Shown: piece after piece, positions 29,714-38,577 of the stretch
How positions within the stretch are numbered: the first letter of the stretch is position 1
How the letters are laid out: every line of letters starts with the position of its first letter
Source: an uncultured Tolumonas sp.
GTDB taxonomy: Bacteria > Pseudomonadota > Gammaproteobacteria > Enterobacterales > Aeromonadaceae
NCBI RefSeq assembly: GCF_963556105.2
Contig: NZ_OY829945.1
Coordinates: forward strand, 365,001-412,500
DNA length: 47,500 bases
Direction: 5' to 3'
The notes under the pieces: model-generated
Databases searched by the model: none
What the model was told of the DNA's origin: nothing
Seen by the model: only the letters and a program-made list of their open reading frames with translations
Position numbers and translations under genes: made by a program

Positions 29714-30155
29714 ACTTAAGATCCTCGATGCTCGCATCGGCAACGAATTTCCATTACCTGAATACGCGACACCCGGTTCTGCGGGTTTAGATCTGCGCGC
29801 TTGTCTCGATGAATCAGTCGAGCTGGTGCCTGGTGATACCAAACTGATCCCTACTGGGCTGGCTATCCATATCGCTGATCCAAGTTTATGTGCCACGATT
29901 TTGCCGCGTTCCGGTTTAGGTCATAAACACGGTATTGTTTTGGGGAACTTGGTGGGTCTGATCGATTCTGACTACCAAGGTCAGTTGATGGTATCAGTAT
30001 GGAATCGCGGTAATACCACGTTTACTATTCAACCGGGCGAACGTATTGCACAATTAGTCTTTATGCCCGTCGTGCAGGCGAGTTTTAACATCGTTGATGA
30101 GTTTGATTCGTCAGAACGCGGTGAAGGTGGTTTTGGCTCGTCTGGCCGCCACTAA
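29700..30155 (+). CDS. dut: deoxyuridine 5'-triphosphate nucleotidohydrolase
   Basis: Splits dUTP to dUMP and pyrophosphate, keeping uracil out of DNA. It has 151 residues (E. coli 151). All five motifs are visible: [38 protein letters not shown], and the C-terminal [11 protein letters not shown]. The ATG at 29700 overlaps the end of coaBC, indicating translational coupling. A strong hairpin follows; slmA, which follows dut in E. coli, is not here. Confidence 0.97.
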   Translation: MKQIELKILDARIGNEFPLPEYATPGSAGLDLRACLDESVELVPGDTKLIPTGLAIHIADPSLCATILPRSGLGHKHGIVLGNLVGLIDSDYQGQLMVSVWNRGNTTFTIQPGERIAQLVFMPVVQASFNIVDEFDSSERGEGGFGSSGRH

Positions 30156-30176
30156 TTTCCTGCTGGTACAAGTGTA

Positions 30177-30203
30177 AAGAAGAGTGATTGCTCACTCTTC
30201 TTT
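30177..30203 (+). terminator. terminator behind dut
   Basis: An 11-bp stem AAGAAGAGTGA/TCACTCTTCTT with loop TTGC, followed by TATG. The T-run is short but the stem is perfect. Confidence 0.75.
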
Positions 30204-30263
30204 ATGTCATAATTTGTATAGTTTTCTACAAGTTATGTATTGCTGATACAGGGAGAATGTCAG

Positions 30264-30308
30264 ATGGTCGATTATATTCTGATGTTAATGAAATGGCTGG
30301 GCATGTGA
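30264..30308 (+). CDS. possible 14-residue hydrophobic peptide
   Basis: A tiny frame in the 200-bp gap where slmA would sit. It reads MVDYILMLMKWLGM and then stops. A GGGAG ribosome-site candidate stands 8 nt upstream, and an AT-rich promoter-like stretch TATAGTTTTC-TACAAGTTATGTATT precedes it. Such peptides may be membrane microproteins or chance. No homologue can be named. It could equally be an incidental frame in an intergenic spacer. Confidence 0.2.
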   Translation: MVDYILMLMKWLGM

Positions 30309-30359
30309 TTTGTGCATGAGCGATACAGGCCAGTCGTCACCAGCCCGTATTTTTAAGCC

Positions 30360-31001
30360 TTAAACGCCATAACTGGCGCGATATTCTTTTACTTTTTCTA
30401 AATGCACTGCCATCTCAGGCTGTGTTTCTAAGTAACTAATCAGATCGCCTAGCGTGATGATCGCAATGACGGGCGCATTGTAATCACGTTGCACTTCCTG
30501 GATCGCCGACAGTTCACCTTTGCCTTTTTCCTGACGATCCAAAGCAATCAATACACCGGCCAGTTCCGCACCATTCGCATGGATCAGATCCATCGACTCA
30601 CGAATAGCGGTGCCTGCGGTGATCACATCATCGACCAGCATGATGCGGCCTTTTAACGGGCTGCCGACCAGATTGCCGCCTTCGCCGTGATCTTTGGCTT
30701 CTTTGCGGTTAAAGCACCAAGGCACATCCTGATCATGCAATTCAGCTAATTGCACTGCGGTCGCCGAAGCAATCGGAATACCTTTATACGCCGGTCCAAA
30801 CAGCACATTGTAAGAAATGCCGCTGTCTACCAGTGCTGCAGCATAATAACGACCTAGTTTTGCCAGATCCCGGCCAGAGTTAAACAAACCGGCGTTAAAG
30901 AAATACGGGCTCTTGCGACCTGATTTCAGGGTGAATTCGCCAAATTTAAGAACCTGTTTTTCCAGGGCAAATTCAATAAACTCGCGCTGATATGCCTTCA
31001 T
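30360..31001 (-). CDS. pyrE: orotate phosphoribosyltransferase
   Basis: Joins orotate and PRPP to give OMP in pyrimidine synthesis. It has 213 residues (E. coli 213). The PRPP-binding motif is [18 protein letters not shown] (about 119-136); [14 protein letters not shown] and the flexible loop [13 protein letters not shown] are also typical. It follows rph by 34 bp on the same strand, as in E. coli, where read-through from rph governs pyrE. No clear attenuator hairpin was found in the short gap. Confidence 0.97.
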   Translation of the reverse strand: MKAYQREFIEFALEKQVLKFGEFTLKSGRKSPYFFNAGLFNSGRDLAKLGRYYAAALVDSGISYNVLFGPAYKGIPIASATAVQLAELHDQDVPWCFNRKEAKDHGEGGNLVGSPLKGRIMLVDDVITAGTAIRESMDLIHANGAELAGVLIALDRQEKGKGELSAIQEVQRDYNAPVIAIITLGDLISYLETQPEMAVHLEKVKEYRASYGV

Positions 31002-31035
31002 CGTGATGTCATTCCTTGTTACTTAAAACGTTAAA

Positions 31036-31749
31036 TTAAGCTAATGCCTGATGTTGTTGCGAAATGATCTGCTGAATACCCTGTTTACCCAGTTCCAGTA
31101 ATTGCATCAGTTCTTCTTGCGAGAATGGGGCACCTTCGGCAGTGCCTTGCACTTCGATCAGTTTACCGGTTTCGGTCATCACCAGATTCATGTCGGTTTC
31201 GGCGCTGGAGTCTTCGTCATAATCGAGATCGCATACCGGAACACCGTCATAAATGCCAACAGATACTGCCGCCACCATAAAATTCAGCGGGTTAGTTTTC
31301 AGCGTACCTTTGGCTTGTAACCAGTTCAGCGCATCGACTAACGCCACACACGCGCCGGTAATCGACGCTGTACGGGTGCCACCATCGGCCTGCAACACAT
31401 CACAGTCCACGGTAATGGTGTTTTCACCAAGCTGTTTTAGGTCAACGGCGGCACGCAGTGAACGGGCGATCAGGCGTTGAATTTCCAGCGTCCGGCCACC
31501 TTGTTTGCCAGAAGCGGCTTCACGGTGCATGCGCGAGTGGGTAGAACGCGGCAACATGCCATATTCGGCAGTGACCCAACCCTGACCTTTCCCTTTCAGA
31601 AAACGAGGCACGCCTTCGGTTACCGTTGCGGTGCACAGCACTTTGGTGCGGCCAAACTCAACCAATACCGAGCCTTCGGCGTGACAGGTAAATTGACGGG
31701 TAATAGTGATAGGGCGTAGTTGTTCCGGCGTTCTTCCGCTTGGGCGCAT
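31036..31749 (-). CDS. rph: ribonuclease PH
   Basis: Phosphorolytic 3'-5' exonuclease that trims tRNA 3' ends. It has 237 residues, full length compared with the intact 238-residue enzyme (the K-12 copy is frameshifted). It begins [14 protein letters not shown] and contains [27 protein letters not shown]-like and [19 protein letters not shown]. It heads the rph-pyrE operon and diverges from yicC with a 126-bp gap. Confidence 0.96.
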   Translation of the reverse strand: MRPSGRTPEQLRPITITRQFTCHAEGSVLVEFGRTKVLCTATVTEGVPRFLKGKGQGWVTAEYGMLPRSTHSRMHREAASGKQGGRTLEIQRLIARSLRAAVDLKQLGENTITVDCDVLQADGGTRTASITGACVALVDALNWLQAKGTLKTNPLNFMVAAVSVGIYDGVPVCDLDYDEDSSAETDMNLVMTETGKLIEVQGTAEGAPFSQEELMQLLELGKQGIQQIISQQHQALA

Positions 31750-31875
31750 GATGATTCCTGACTGATTAAATTGCCATGAATTATACGTGATCTATGACTT
31801 CATTGCATGGCTACTGACGCCGTAGTGCGGGATGAGTATAATCGGCCTAATTTCATGCCAATTAAAGAGCACGCC

Positions 31876-32736
31876 ATGATCCATAGTATGACCGGTTACG
31901 CCCGCAAAGAATTCAAAGGTGACTGGGGAACGGCAGTCTGGGAAATCCGCTCCGTTAATCAACGCTATCTGGAAACCTACTTCCGCTTGCCGGAATCGTT
32001 CCGTAATCTGGAGGCGGTGCTGCGTGAGCGTTTCCGTCAGGGCTTAGAGCGCGGCAAGATCGAATGTAACCTGCGCTTTGAAAGCCAAGTAAGCCAAGGC
32101 CAGTTGCAGATCAATGAAGTGTTGGCGGAACAGCTGATTGAAAATGCACTGTGGGTCATTGACCGTGCCGGGCAGGGGCAGTTAAACCCTGTGGATATTC
32201 TGCGTTGGCCGGGCGTTATGGAAGGCGAAGAGCAAGACATGGATGCGCTCAATGTCACTTTGCTTGCCGCCTTTGATGAAGTGTTCAAAGATTTCATCGC
32301 CGCGCGTCGTTCCGAAGGCGACAAACTGAAAACGTTGTTGGAACAACGGCTGGAAAGCGTGGCCGTTGAAGCGGCAAAAGTGCGTGAGCATATGCCGGCG
32401 ATCCTGAACTGGCAACGTCAGCGTCTGTTAGACCGTCTGGCTGAAGCCAAGGTTGAGCTGGAAGCCACCCGTGTAGAGCAAGAAATTGTCATGCTGGCGC
32501 AAAAAATCGATGTTGCCGAAGAGCTGGATCGTCTGGATATGCACGTTGCGGAAACGCGCAAGATCCTGAAAAAAGGTGGTGCCTGCGGACGCCGTCTGGA
32601 TTTCATGATGCAGGAGTTCAACCGTGAGTCGAACACGCTGGCATCCAAATCAATTAATGCGGAAGTCACTCAAGCTGCGGTAGAGCTGAAAGTATTGATT
32701 GAGCAGATGCGAGAGCAAATTCAAAACGTTGAGTAG
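31876..32736 (+). CDS. yicC: YicC family endoribonuclease
   Basis: A 286-residue member of the YicC/YloC family (E. coli 287), shown in E. coli to be an RNase involved in small-RNA turnover. The start MIHSMTGYARKEF is the family opening; an upstream in-frame GTG/ATG set is rejected. It has the WEIRSVNQRYLETYFRLPE segment and the conserved C-terminal DFMMQEFNRESNTLASKS. Its 3' end is the integration hotspot used by mobilizable genomic islands; a damaged element begins right behind it. The coding end looks intact. Confidence 0.95.
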   Translation: MIHSMTGYARKEFKGDWGTAVWEIRSVNQRYLETYFRLPESFRNLEAVLRERFRQGLERGKIECNLRFESQVSQGQLQINEVLAEQLIENALWVIDRAGQGQLNPVDILRWPGVMEGEEQDMDALNVTLLAAFDEVFKDFIAARRSEGDKLKTLLEQRLESVAVEAAKVREHMPAILNWQRQRLLDRLAEAKVELEATRVEQEIVMLAQKIDVAEELDRLDMHVAETRKILKKGGACGRRLDFMMQEFNRESNTLASKSINAEVTQAAVELKVLIEQMREQIQNVE

Positions 32737-32774
32737 TGTCCAAGCACTTCCAGCGAAATCCAGTAAAACCCACT

Positions 32775-32802
32775 AAACCCGCATTCTAGCGGGTTTTTTT
32801 AT
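32775..32802 (+). terminator. terminator behind yicC
   Basis: An 8-bp stem AAACCCGC/GCGGGTTT with a 6-nt loop followed by TTTTATT. It lies 39 bp after the yicC stop and before the integrase. Confidence 0.85.
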
Positions 32803-32845
32803 TCCAGTGTGTGCCATACTATTCCAAGGGAAGCCACGTTTTAGC

Positions 32846-32897
32846 GTGTACCAAAAGGTGTACCAAACGCCATTTTTGTACAAAAATTTTGGTACAC
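32846..32897. repeat. GTGTACCAAA repeats upstream of the integrase (arm-site candidates)
   Basis: GTGTACCAAA occurs at 32846-32855 and 32858-32867, exactly 12 bp apart, and inverted as TTTGGTACAC at 32888-32897. The word also appears near the right border of the island (GTGTACCA, 43178). Position just before the int start suggests integrase arm or excisionase (AlpA) binding sites. Confidence 0.6.
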
Positions 32898-32923
32898 GGC
32901 CTATTCAATATTCAGGGTGCGCC

Positions 32924-34196
32924 ATGGGTAAATTAACAGATGTTCAGATCAAGGCTTGGATAAAGGCAGATGAACGCTTTGAAGGTAAAGCTGACGGTGA
33001 TGGCTTGTATCTGAGCTATCGAGCCAGCTTCAATATTCCTCGATGGAAGTTCCGTTATAAATTTGCTGGTACAGCCAGATCGATGTGGATGGGCTCTTAT
33101 GCTGAATTGTCTTTATCTGAGGCAAGGAAATTAGCCAGAGAACTATCTGCCCGGGTTGCCCTTGGTTATGACGTTGCTGGCGAGAAACAAGACCGCAAAG
33201 CTGATGCTCTGGCAAAGATGGAAGCTGAGAAAAATGCTCTGCGGGTTTCAGATTTAGCTGAGGAGTATTTTGAACGGCAGATCTTAGGTCGCTGGAAACA
33301 TCCCAATATCGTTCGCAGTCGCATTGATAAAGATATCCGGCCAAACCTTGGTAATTTGAAACTGGAAGATGTGAAACCCCGCCATATTGATGACATGCTT
33401 CAATCCATTGTGAAACGTGGTGCGCCAACAATTGCAAATGACACGCTGAGATGGACTAAGCGAATGTTTAACTATGCAATCAAGCGCCACATGATAGAAG
33501 TTAACCCTGCGGCCGCTTTTGAAATCGCGGATGCTGGTGGCAAAGAGACAGCTAGAGAACGGGCATTGAGCCGCGAAGAGTTGATCCGAGTCTTTCAGGC
33601 TATGCGTGTGGCCAAAGGTTTCAGTATCCAGAACGACATCACCATAAAACTATTGATGCTGCTGTGTTGCCGGAAAATGGAGCTGTGTGCAGCATCGTGG
33701 TCTGAATTTGATTTAGATAAAGGCGATCTGGTCTTTGCCTGGTGAACGAACCAAGACAGGCGAGGGAATAGATATCCCTCTGCCCAAAATTGCAGTCAAG
33801 TGGCTGACCGAATTGAAACGTATGTCATGTGGTAGTTCTTGGGTGCTGCCAGCCAGAAAGATGCAGAACAGAATGGTTCCTCACATTGTTGAAAGCACTC
33901 TGCCTGTTGCTATGTCTAAGCTAAAACCACATCTGGTAGGCATGGAATGGTTCACAGTTCATGATTTACGCCGTACTGCACGAACCCACCTTGCTGCTTT
34001 GGGTGTTGATCCGGTAGTGGCTGAGCGTTGCCTGAATCACAAAATCAAAGGAGTTGAGGGGATCTATAACCGTCACCAATACTTTGAAGAACGGAAAGAT
34101 GCGCTGAATAAATGGGCTGGTTTGCTTGAGGCATTGATCGAAGGAAGAGATTACAACGTCACGCCAATTGCCAAGGCTAAAAGACGCAATCAGTAA
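32924..34196 (+). pseudogene. int: P4-type tyrosine integrase, frameshifted
   Basis: A site-specific recombinase split in two frames. The first part (ATG 32924 to TGA 33745) has the DUF4102-type N-terminus KADERFEGKADGDGLYLSYR, the core-binding domain and the first catalytic arginine in CCRKMELCAASW. The second part, one base out of frame (from about 33735 to 34196), carries the catalytic lysine in GERTKTGEG, HDLRRTARTHL with H and R, and CLNHKIKG with histidine and tyrosine in GIYNRHQY. Together they make a full set of catalytic residues and about 420 residues, so one small indel near 33735-33745 inactivated it. A sequencing error or programmed frameshift is possible but no slippery heptamer was seen. 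Confidence 0.88.
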
Positions 34197-34290
34197 CTGT
34201 TTTTTTATCCAGTTAATCCGCTGGAATCCAAGCCGTTCCAGTGATAACCTCGCCTTAATTGTGGTTTAGAAATGACCACATATCTGAATC

Positions 34291-34347
34291 AGTCGGGCCT
34301 AGATCGGCCAATCGAAAAGCTGGATACCCTGCCAGCCTGACCCGACT
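34291..34347 (+). ncRNA. possible structured RNA upstream of the 34377 gene
   Basis: A 57-nt segment closes with a perfect 7-bp stem AGTCGGG/CCCGACT. Inside it are GGCC-TAGATC-GGCC (sharing bases with the closing stem) and GCTGG-ATACCCTG-CCAGC. It lies in the 180-bp gap between integrase and the next gene, starting 95 nt behind int. P4-like elements encode a short structured immunity RNA (CI RNA) in early regions; that is only an analogy here. Confidence 0.3.
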
Positions 34348-34376
34348 GTTAAACAGGGTCGCTGGGGTAGCGAAAA

Positions 34377-35237
34377 ATGTCTAATTTATTGATGTTAAAG
34401 AAATGGCTAACAATAGCTGATTCTGCGAAATATTTATCATCGATATTTCCTGAAAATATAACTGAAGCAGATCTTTTGCAACTAGCCTTGGAAAGTCAAA
34501 TAACAATCTCTGTTTATTTTCCAAATGGAGTCATTGTGAATGATGTCGATTGTGACATAGAAGTGTATGAGTCTTTAGTATATAGCGAAGATCGAGAAGA
34601 AGATGTTGACCCTGAAATGAATTTTGTTATTTCAGATTACTTGGATATCCCATCTTTCTTAAGGAAAAAAACTCCATCATCACGAACAAGAAGAATCATC
34701 GGTGTTTGTGATTTACCTATGATTGGCTTATCAAGGAACTTTATTTTTAAGTTAATGATGGAGGTGTTAAAAAATCACGAACCAATTACCAATTTTATTG
34801 ATGACTTTCCACATAAATTTGATTTATTAACTAATGATGCTGGAAAAATTTTTTCTGTAAGGCAAACAGATATATCAAATAAAGATATTTTGCTTGTTTT
34901 TAAAGCTAAATCATTAAATGAATTGGAACATCTGGTTGAACATAATTCATTAAATTTAGAACCGGATGAAGTGAGTGAGAATGGGACAATAAAACCAGTT
35001 ACAAGATCGTTAGCACAAGAAAAACAGATATTGTTATCGATTAAAGAACTAGAGCTAAACCCTATCTTCTTACCAAAACATATAAATGGCACAGCAGGTA
35101 TTAAGGCTAAAATAAAGACAATTCTTGTTGGCGCAAGGGCGGATTTATTTACACCCAGTACCTTTGACAAGGCTTGGTCAAGGCTATTGTCAGATCAAAA
35201 AATTTCATATGGTAAGTTAAAGATTTCTAACGAATAA
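34377..35237 (+). CDS. hypothetical island protein, AT-rich
   Basis: A 286-residue acidic protein with no domain I can name. It opens KKWLTIADSAKYLSSIFPENITEADLLQLALE, which reads like a small helical DNA-binding or adaptor domain of the kind found at the N-terminus of several prophage proteins. The C-terminal 70 residues (SLAQEKQILLSIKELELNP...) also look helical with a DNA-binding flavour. Base composition is clearly more AT-rich than neighbouring genes, a sign of separate origin. Ribosome site is weak (GGGGTAGCG). It stands between the integrase and alpA, where satellites often carry accessory or immunity genes. Confidence 0.75.
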   Translation: MSNLLMLKKWLTIADSAKYLSSIFPENITEADLLQLALESQITISVYFPNGVIVNDVDCDIEVYESLVYSEDREEDVDPEMNFVISDYLDIPSFLRKKTPSSRTRRIIGVCDLPMIGLSRNFIFKLMMEVLKNHEPITNFIDDFPHKFDLLTNDAGKIFSVRQTDISNKDILLVFKAKSLNELEHLVEHNSLNLEPDEVSENGTIKPVTRSLAQEKQILLSIKELELNPIFLPKHINGTAGIKAKIKTILVGARADLFTPSTFDKAWSRLLSDQKISYGKLKISNE

Positions 35238-35328
35238 AACCATATTAATACCATGAGATACATAACCATACTCTAAAAAATCATATGGTATAGGGTAGAT
35301 GTCTTAAGGTATGTCTTTGTGAGAATGG

Positions 35329-35363
35329 CTCCTGTCCGGTGCAATCCCGTGCTGGCTTAGGAG
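35329..35363 (+). promoter_or_regulatory. alpA leader hairpin over the ribosome binding site
   Basis: CTCCT (35329-35333) is complementary to AGGAG (35359-35363), the Shine-Dalgarno of alpA. CCGG/CTGG extends pairing inside. The loop covers about 25 nt. If formed, the leader would hide the ribosome site. Upstream, TGGTATAGGGT at 35286-35296 recurs exactly at 38734-38744 ahead of another island gene and may be part of a shared promoter or operator. Confidence 0.35.
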
Positions 35364-35371
35364 TTATAAAC

Positions 35372-35629
35372 ATGTCCATTTATAATCAATCCATATCATT
35401 AATTCGCCGCAAACAGCTTGAGCAACGCATGGGTATTGGTCGCTCGACCATTTACCTGCGGATCAATCAATCGTTAATTACCCCGCCTGTAAGTCTGGGT
35501 TCTAATTCTGTTGGCTGGCCAGAACATGAAATTAACGCAATTATCGCCGCTCGTGTTGCTGGTAAATCTGATGATGAAATCAAAGTATTGGTTTCTGAAT
35601 TAGAAGCAGCCCGTAAATTGGCTGCATAG
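35372..35629 (+). CDS. alpA: AlpA family transcriptional regulator / excisionase
   Basis: An 85-residue MerR-like HTH protein. The AlpA motif is visible: SLIRRKQLEQRMGIGRSTIYLRI (19-41), then PPVSLGSNSVGWPEHEINAIIAARVAGKS. Relatives in P4 and PICIs act as excision factors and activators of the early operon. ATG 35372 has TTAGGAG 9 nt upstream. It heads a tight run of seven genes (35372-38499) with short gaps or ATGA overlaps. With the integrase broken, its excision role may be lost. Confidence 0.9.
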   Translation: MSIYNQSISLIRRKQLEQRMGIGRSTIYLRINQSLITPPVSLGSNSVGWPEHEINAIIAARVAGKSDDEIKVLVSELEAARKLAA

Positions 35630-35637
35630 GAGGAATT

Positions 35638-36015
35638 ATGACCGAGAATAAAAAAGGCTTAATCCCGCCACAGGATCAAGCCTCAATCAATAAATCAAAT
35701 ACCACTGAAACAAAGTATATCGCCGACATTACCAATACGCCAATGGTGGATGGTCAATGCGCTGAGGTTTTATCAATCTTGCGTAAAGGCCCGGTATTAA
35801 GCTTTGTTTTAACGGCTGATTATGCAATTCCCGAAGCTGCTGCAAGGGTTTGTGATTTAAGGGCGAGGGGGTTCAATGTTATTACGAACATTCAGCCTGC
35901 AATCGTATTTCGCGGAAAAATCAGAAAACGTGTCGCGCTATATTCATTAGGTCATCCTGAATGGCCACGTCCAGGCTTCCTTTCTGAAAATAACGATTTA
36001 CCGCCAGCAGCATAG
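35638..36015 (+). CDS. small winged-helix protein (HTH_39 type)
   Basis: 125 residues, 8 bp behind alpA, with ribosome site AGGAGGAATT. The middle (about 38-85) reads AEVLSILRKGPVLSFVLTAD and AAARVCDLRARGFNVITN, the pattern of a helix-turn-helix family found in phage and satellite proteins, where it is taken to bind DNA. The rest is short and polar. Its role may be regulation of the operon. Confidence 0.78.
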   Translation: MTENKKGLIPPQDQASINKSNTTETKYIADITNTPMVDGQCAEVLSILRKGPVLSFVLTADYAIPEAAARVCDLRARGFNVITNIQPAIVFRGKIRKRVALYSLGHPEWPRPGFLSENNDLPPAA

Positions 36016-36026
36016 GGATTAATTAA

Positions 36027-36518
36027 ATGACATTTCAAAAATATGCAGATCTTCTGCAGGGTATCGGCTTGCCTAAATTCAGCCAAACAGATACAGTTCA
36101 GAACGTTGTTGGCCTAGACACCCAGCAACACGGCAGGTGGATTAGACACCCACAGGCAGCAAACCAGACAGGAAAATTTGAAACCAATCACCAATACAAG
36201 AGCGCTGTTGATGCGATCTTGTTTCATTGCTTTGGTGCGAGGGTCGGAACCAAGCGGCTTGACCGCAAAGCTCCACCGCGCGTTCCTGTCTGGGCGCACG
36301 TCTTGAGGTTGCCGATCCACCCTGTTTTATCTCTCAGACAGGGTATTCAAATGATTTACACATTCCTGATCACGGCTAATCGCGGCCGTATCGCTGATTT
36401 TCAGCGTATCCGTACTATTTCTGCTTTTGCTAAATCCGAAGTTGAGGCCCGCCAACGTCTAGCAGGGTTACCACTCATCTTCATGAGCCGTTCTCCAGCT
36501 CAGGAGGTGGCAGCATGA
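36027..36518 (+). CDS. Icd/Ash-like phage host-inhibition protein
   Basis: 163 residues. The C-terminal half has the pattern seen in P4 Icd and Ash proteins: IYTFLITANRGRIADFQRIRTI followed by SAFAKSEVEARQRLAGLPLIF (described by position 111-155). Icd of P4 blocks host cell division; Ash relatives are often made from the same region. The N-terminal part is arginine-rich and less conserved, so the start is uncertain. The stop overlaps the next start by ATGA, indicating coupling. Confidence 0.65.
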   Translation: MTFQKYADLLQGIGLPKFSQTDTVQNVVGLDTQQHGRWIRHPQAANQTGKFETNHQYKSAVDAILFHCFGARVGTKRLDRKAPPRVPVWAHVLRLPIHPVLSLRQGIQMIYTFLITANRGRIADFQRIRTISAFAKSEVEARQRLAGLPLIFMSRSPAQEVAA

Positions 36519-36898
36519 AAGCAACCAACAACACCATGGCACGGTTTATTAATACATGTGAAAACGTGCGCTTCATTAGTTCAATGACTGCGGCGGCGGC
36601 ATCACAGAACCCCACAGAGAAAATGATCAATTGGGTTTTAGCTAAGGTAGGTGGGGAGGTTGAGGACTTAGATTCACTGCTGAATGATATCGAAAACATT
36701 GCCCCGCGCTCGCTTCCAGTCGATACGTTGGATAGTGCAAGACAGACACTAGATAGCATTGGATTACTTATCCACTTTGCAAAACAAAGCCCCCACATAT
36801 CAATGCAGGTGCTCAAACGGCTATCTCTGCAAATCACTGTGCAGATTGATTCAATCATCTCTGATATCCCTGATGAAGTGATGGAGGCCGCGCTATGA
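36515..36898 (+). CDS. hypothetical island protein
   Basis: 127 residues, mostly alpha-helical and acidic, starting in an ATGA overlap with the Icd-like gene and ending in an ATGA overlap with the antirepressor gene. I do not recognise the family. The segment DSARQTLDSIGLLIHFAKQSP resembles no known catalytic motif. The couplings show it is translated as part of the operon. Confidence 0.75.
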   Translation: MKATNNTMARFINTCENVRFISSMTAAAASQNPTEKMINWVLAKVGGEVEDLDSLLNDIENIAPRSLPVDTLDSARQTLDSIGLLIHFAKQSPHISMQVLKRLSLQITVQIDSIISDIPDEVMEAAL

Positions 36899-37594
36899 AC
36901 GAGTTATTCAATCTGAAATCGGTAGAGGTTGCCGGTAATCAAATTCGTGCTGTCGATGCTCGTGAACTGCATACCTTTTTGGAAGTTGGGCGTGATTTCT
37001 CCACCTGGATCAAAGACCGCATTGAACAATACGGTTTTATCGAAGGCGTGGACTATGTAGTTCTTGCTAAGTTTGGTGAAAACACCCTGCAGGGCATTGA
37101 ATTTGATTCCCCAAATCTGGGGAACCAAAAGCAACGGGGCGGGGATCGCCGAAGTAAAGAATATGCGTTATCGCTGGATACGGCGAAAGAGCTATCAATG
37201 GTGGAAAATAACGAACAAGGCCGCATTGCCCGTCGCTATTTTATTGAGTGTGAAAAACGGCTGGCTGCTATCGCGCCTGAGCAACATCAACTTGCAGTGA
37301 GCAACTGGCGCAAAGGTCGTATCGAGGTGCGTGATTATCAGAAGTTGATGGTGTCGGCTTTACACCTATCTCGTGCTCGGCAGGGCAAAGATACCAACGC
37401 CAATCACTATACCAATGAAGCAAATATGCTCTACAAGCTTTTGCTTGGTACCACTGCCAATTGAGCAGCTTGAGCTTCTGGCCTATTTGGAACGGACAAA
37501 CGCAACGTTTTTGGATATGGACTGGAGTTATGAGCAACGCAAAGAAAAGCTTACTGAATTGTTAGCCCGTCATCTTTTGGAGGTTGCGGCATGA
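36895..37594 (+). pseudogene. AntA/AntB antirepressor family protein, frameshifted
   Basis: The first frame (36895-37464, 189 residues) has the AntA/AntB domain: VDARELHTFLEVGRDFSTWIKDRI and KEYALSLDTAKELSMVENNEQGR. It then gives LLLGTTAN and stops. A second frame (about 37449-37594) continues with PIEQLELLAYLERTNATFLDMDW and ends in an ATGA overlap with the next gene. A full-length relative would join these with about 15 extra residues, so a small internal deletion shifted the frame. Antirepressors inactivate phage repressors by binding. The truncated form may keep the AntA domain. Confidence 0.78.
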
Positions 37595-37995
37595 CTACTG
37601 AATCCTATATGAGCGCAGAACAAGCATTACCCACTATCCGTGAGGCAGTGGCAGACTGTTATCACGTCCGATTACAGGTGCTGAATGGTGGCCCTTGGTA
37701 TCAGAACGAGCAATACCGTATCCGAATGGAGGTCAGTCCTGATGTGATTGCCTGTGCCATCCAGAACAACATTGAAGGGGCGCTTATTGCCGAAAATGGC
37801 GCAGAGCAAGGTGTTATAGACTCCGCGGAAATGCTGTCTGCAATGCTGAGTGAAGACATTTCAACTGGAGGACTGTCAGATCTGGGCGTCACTGTCATGG
37901 ACGAGCTGTTTAAGTCGTTGGCGGAAATGGCCAGAGATATGGCGCAACAGGGGGATTCTCCATTCACTAAAATCATGAATCAGTTGATTCATTGA
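37591..37995 (+). CDS. hypothetical island protein
   Basis: 134 acidic residues, ATG overlapping the end of the antirepressor frame (ATGA). The family is not recognised. The C-terminal half is helical (DLGVTVMDELFKSLAEMARDM). It lies 9 bp before the HTH gene at 38005. Confidence 0.72.
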   Translation: MTTESYMSAEQALPTIREAVADCYHVRLQVLNGGPWYQNEQYRIRMEVSPDVIACAIQNNIEGALIAENGAEQGVIDSAEMLSAMLSEDISTGGLSDLGVTVMDELFKSLAEMARDMAQQGDSPFTKIMNQLIH

Positions 37996-38004
37996 GGTGG
38001 TTAT

Positions 38005-38499
38005 ATGGCCTCTCCGAGTGAATCAAGGCGTAAGAACAAATATACCTCACAAGGTTTTTTGATTGGTCATTGGGGGAGCAGAGGTGGTTTTGGCAGTATT
38101 CCAGCAGAAGTTATTGATGGTCCTGATTGGATTAGCCTCAGTTTCTCTGCATCAAAGATTCTGATGGTTTTAGTCAGAATGTATAGAGGCTGGAATAACG
38201 GCGATTTATCGGCAACACAAACATTAATGGATAAATACAATGTCACCAGTTCTGCAACTCTATCCAAGGCATTACAGGAGCTTCAGGATAAAGGACTGAT
38301 CGTGAAAACCCAGCACGGATACAGAGGTAGTGACGGAACACGAAAACCAAATTTGTATGCATTAGCCTGGTTACCGATTGATGAAATCGGTCATAAAAAT
38401 GATGGTGAATGGATACCTAAAATCAAGGGTACCCGAGCTGCTTTACGAATGGATTTCACTAAACCATATGCTGGTGGAATTAATTATGAAGCTGCATAA
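38005..38499 (+). CDS. winged-helix DNA-binding protein, possible replication or regulatory protein
   Basis: 164 residues. The opening FLIGHWGSRGGFGSIPAEVI and the middle LSFSASKILMVLVRMYRGWNNGDLSATQTL lead into an HTH (SSATLSKALQELQDKGLIVKTQHG, 92-115). This pattern occurs in HTH proteins of plasmids and islands that are probably initiator-like or regulatory. GAGGTGG precedes the start. Immediately downstream, behind its terminator, lies an array of four CTTCA-N5-TGAAG palindromes, good candidates for its binding sites. This pairing is inference. Confidence 0.75.
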   Translation: MASPSESRRKNKYTSQGFLIGHWGSRGGFGSIPAEVIDGPDWISLSFSASKILMVLVRMYRGWNNGDLSATQTLMDKYNVTSSATLSKALQELQDKGLIVKTQHGYRGSDGTRKPNLYALAWLPIDEIGHKNDGEWIPKIKGTRAALRMDFTKPYAGGINYEAA

Positions 38500-38510
38500 C
38501 CCACAAAATT

Positions 38511-38538
38511 GCCCATCGGTATTCTGGTGGGCTTTTTT
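38511..38538 (+). terminator. terminator ending the alpA operon
   Basis: GCCCAT/GTGGGC 6-bp stem with a 10-nt loop, followed by TTTTTTTA. It ends the seven-gene run before the palindrome array. Confidence 0.75.
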
Positions 38539-38577
38539 TATGACACCTCAAAACTCAAACAATTTCGATTTTAACCT

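Noticed and set aside
36114-36320. Minus-strand frame inside the Icd-like gene
   Set aside because: P4-like elements do use overlapping frames here, but this one is on the opposite strand with no ribosome site.
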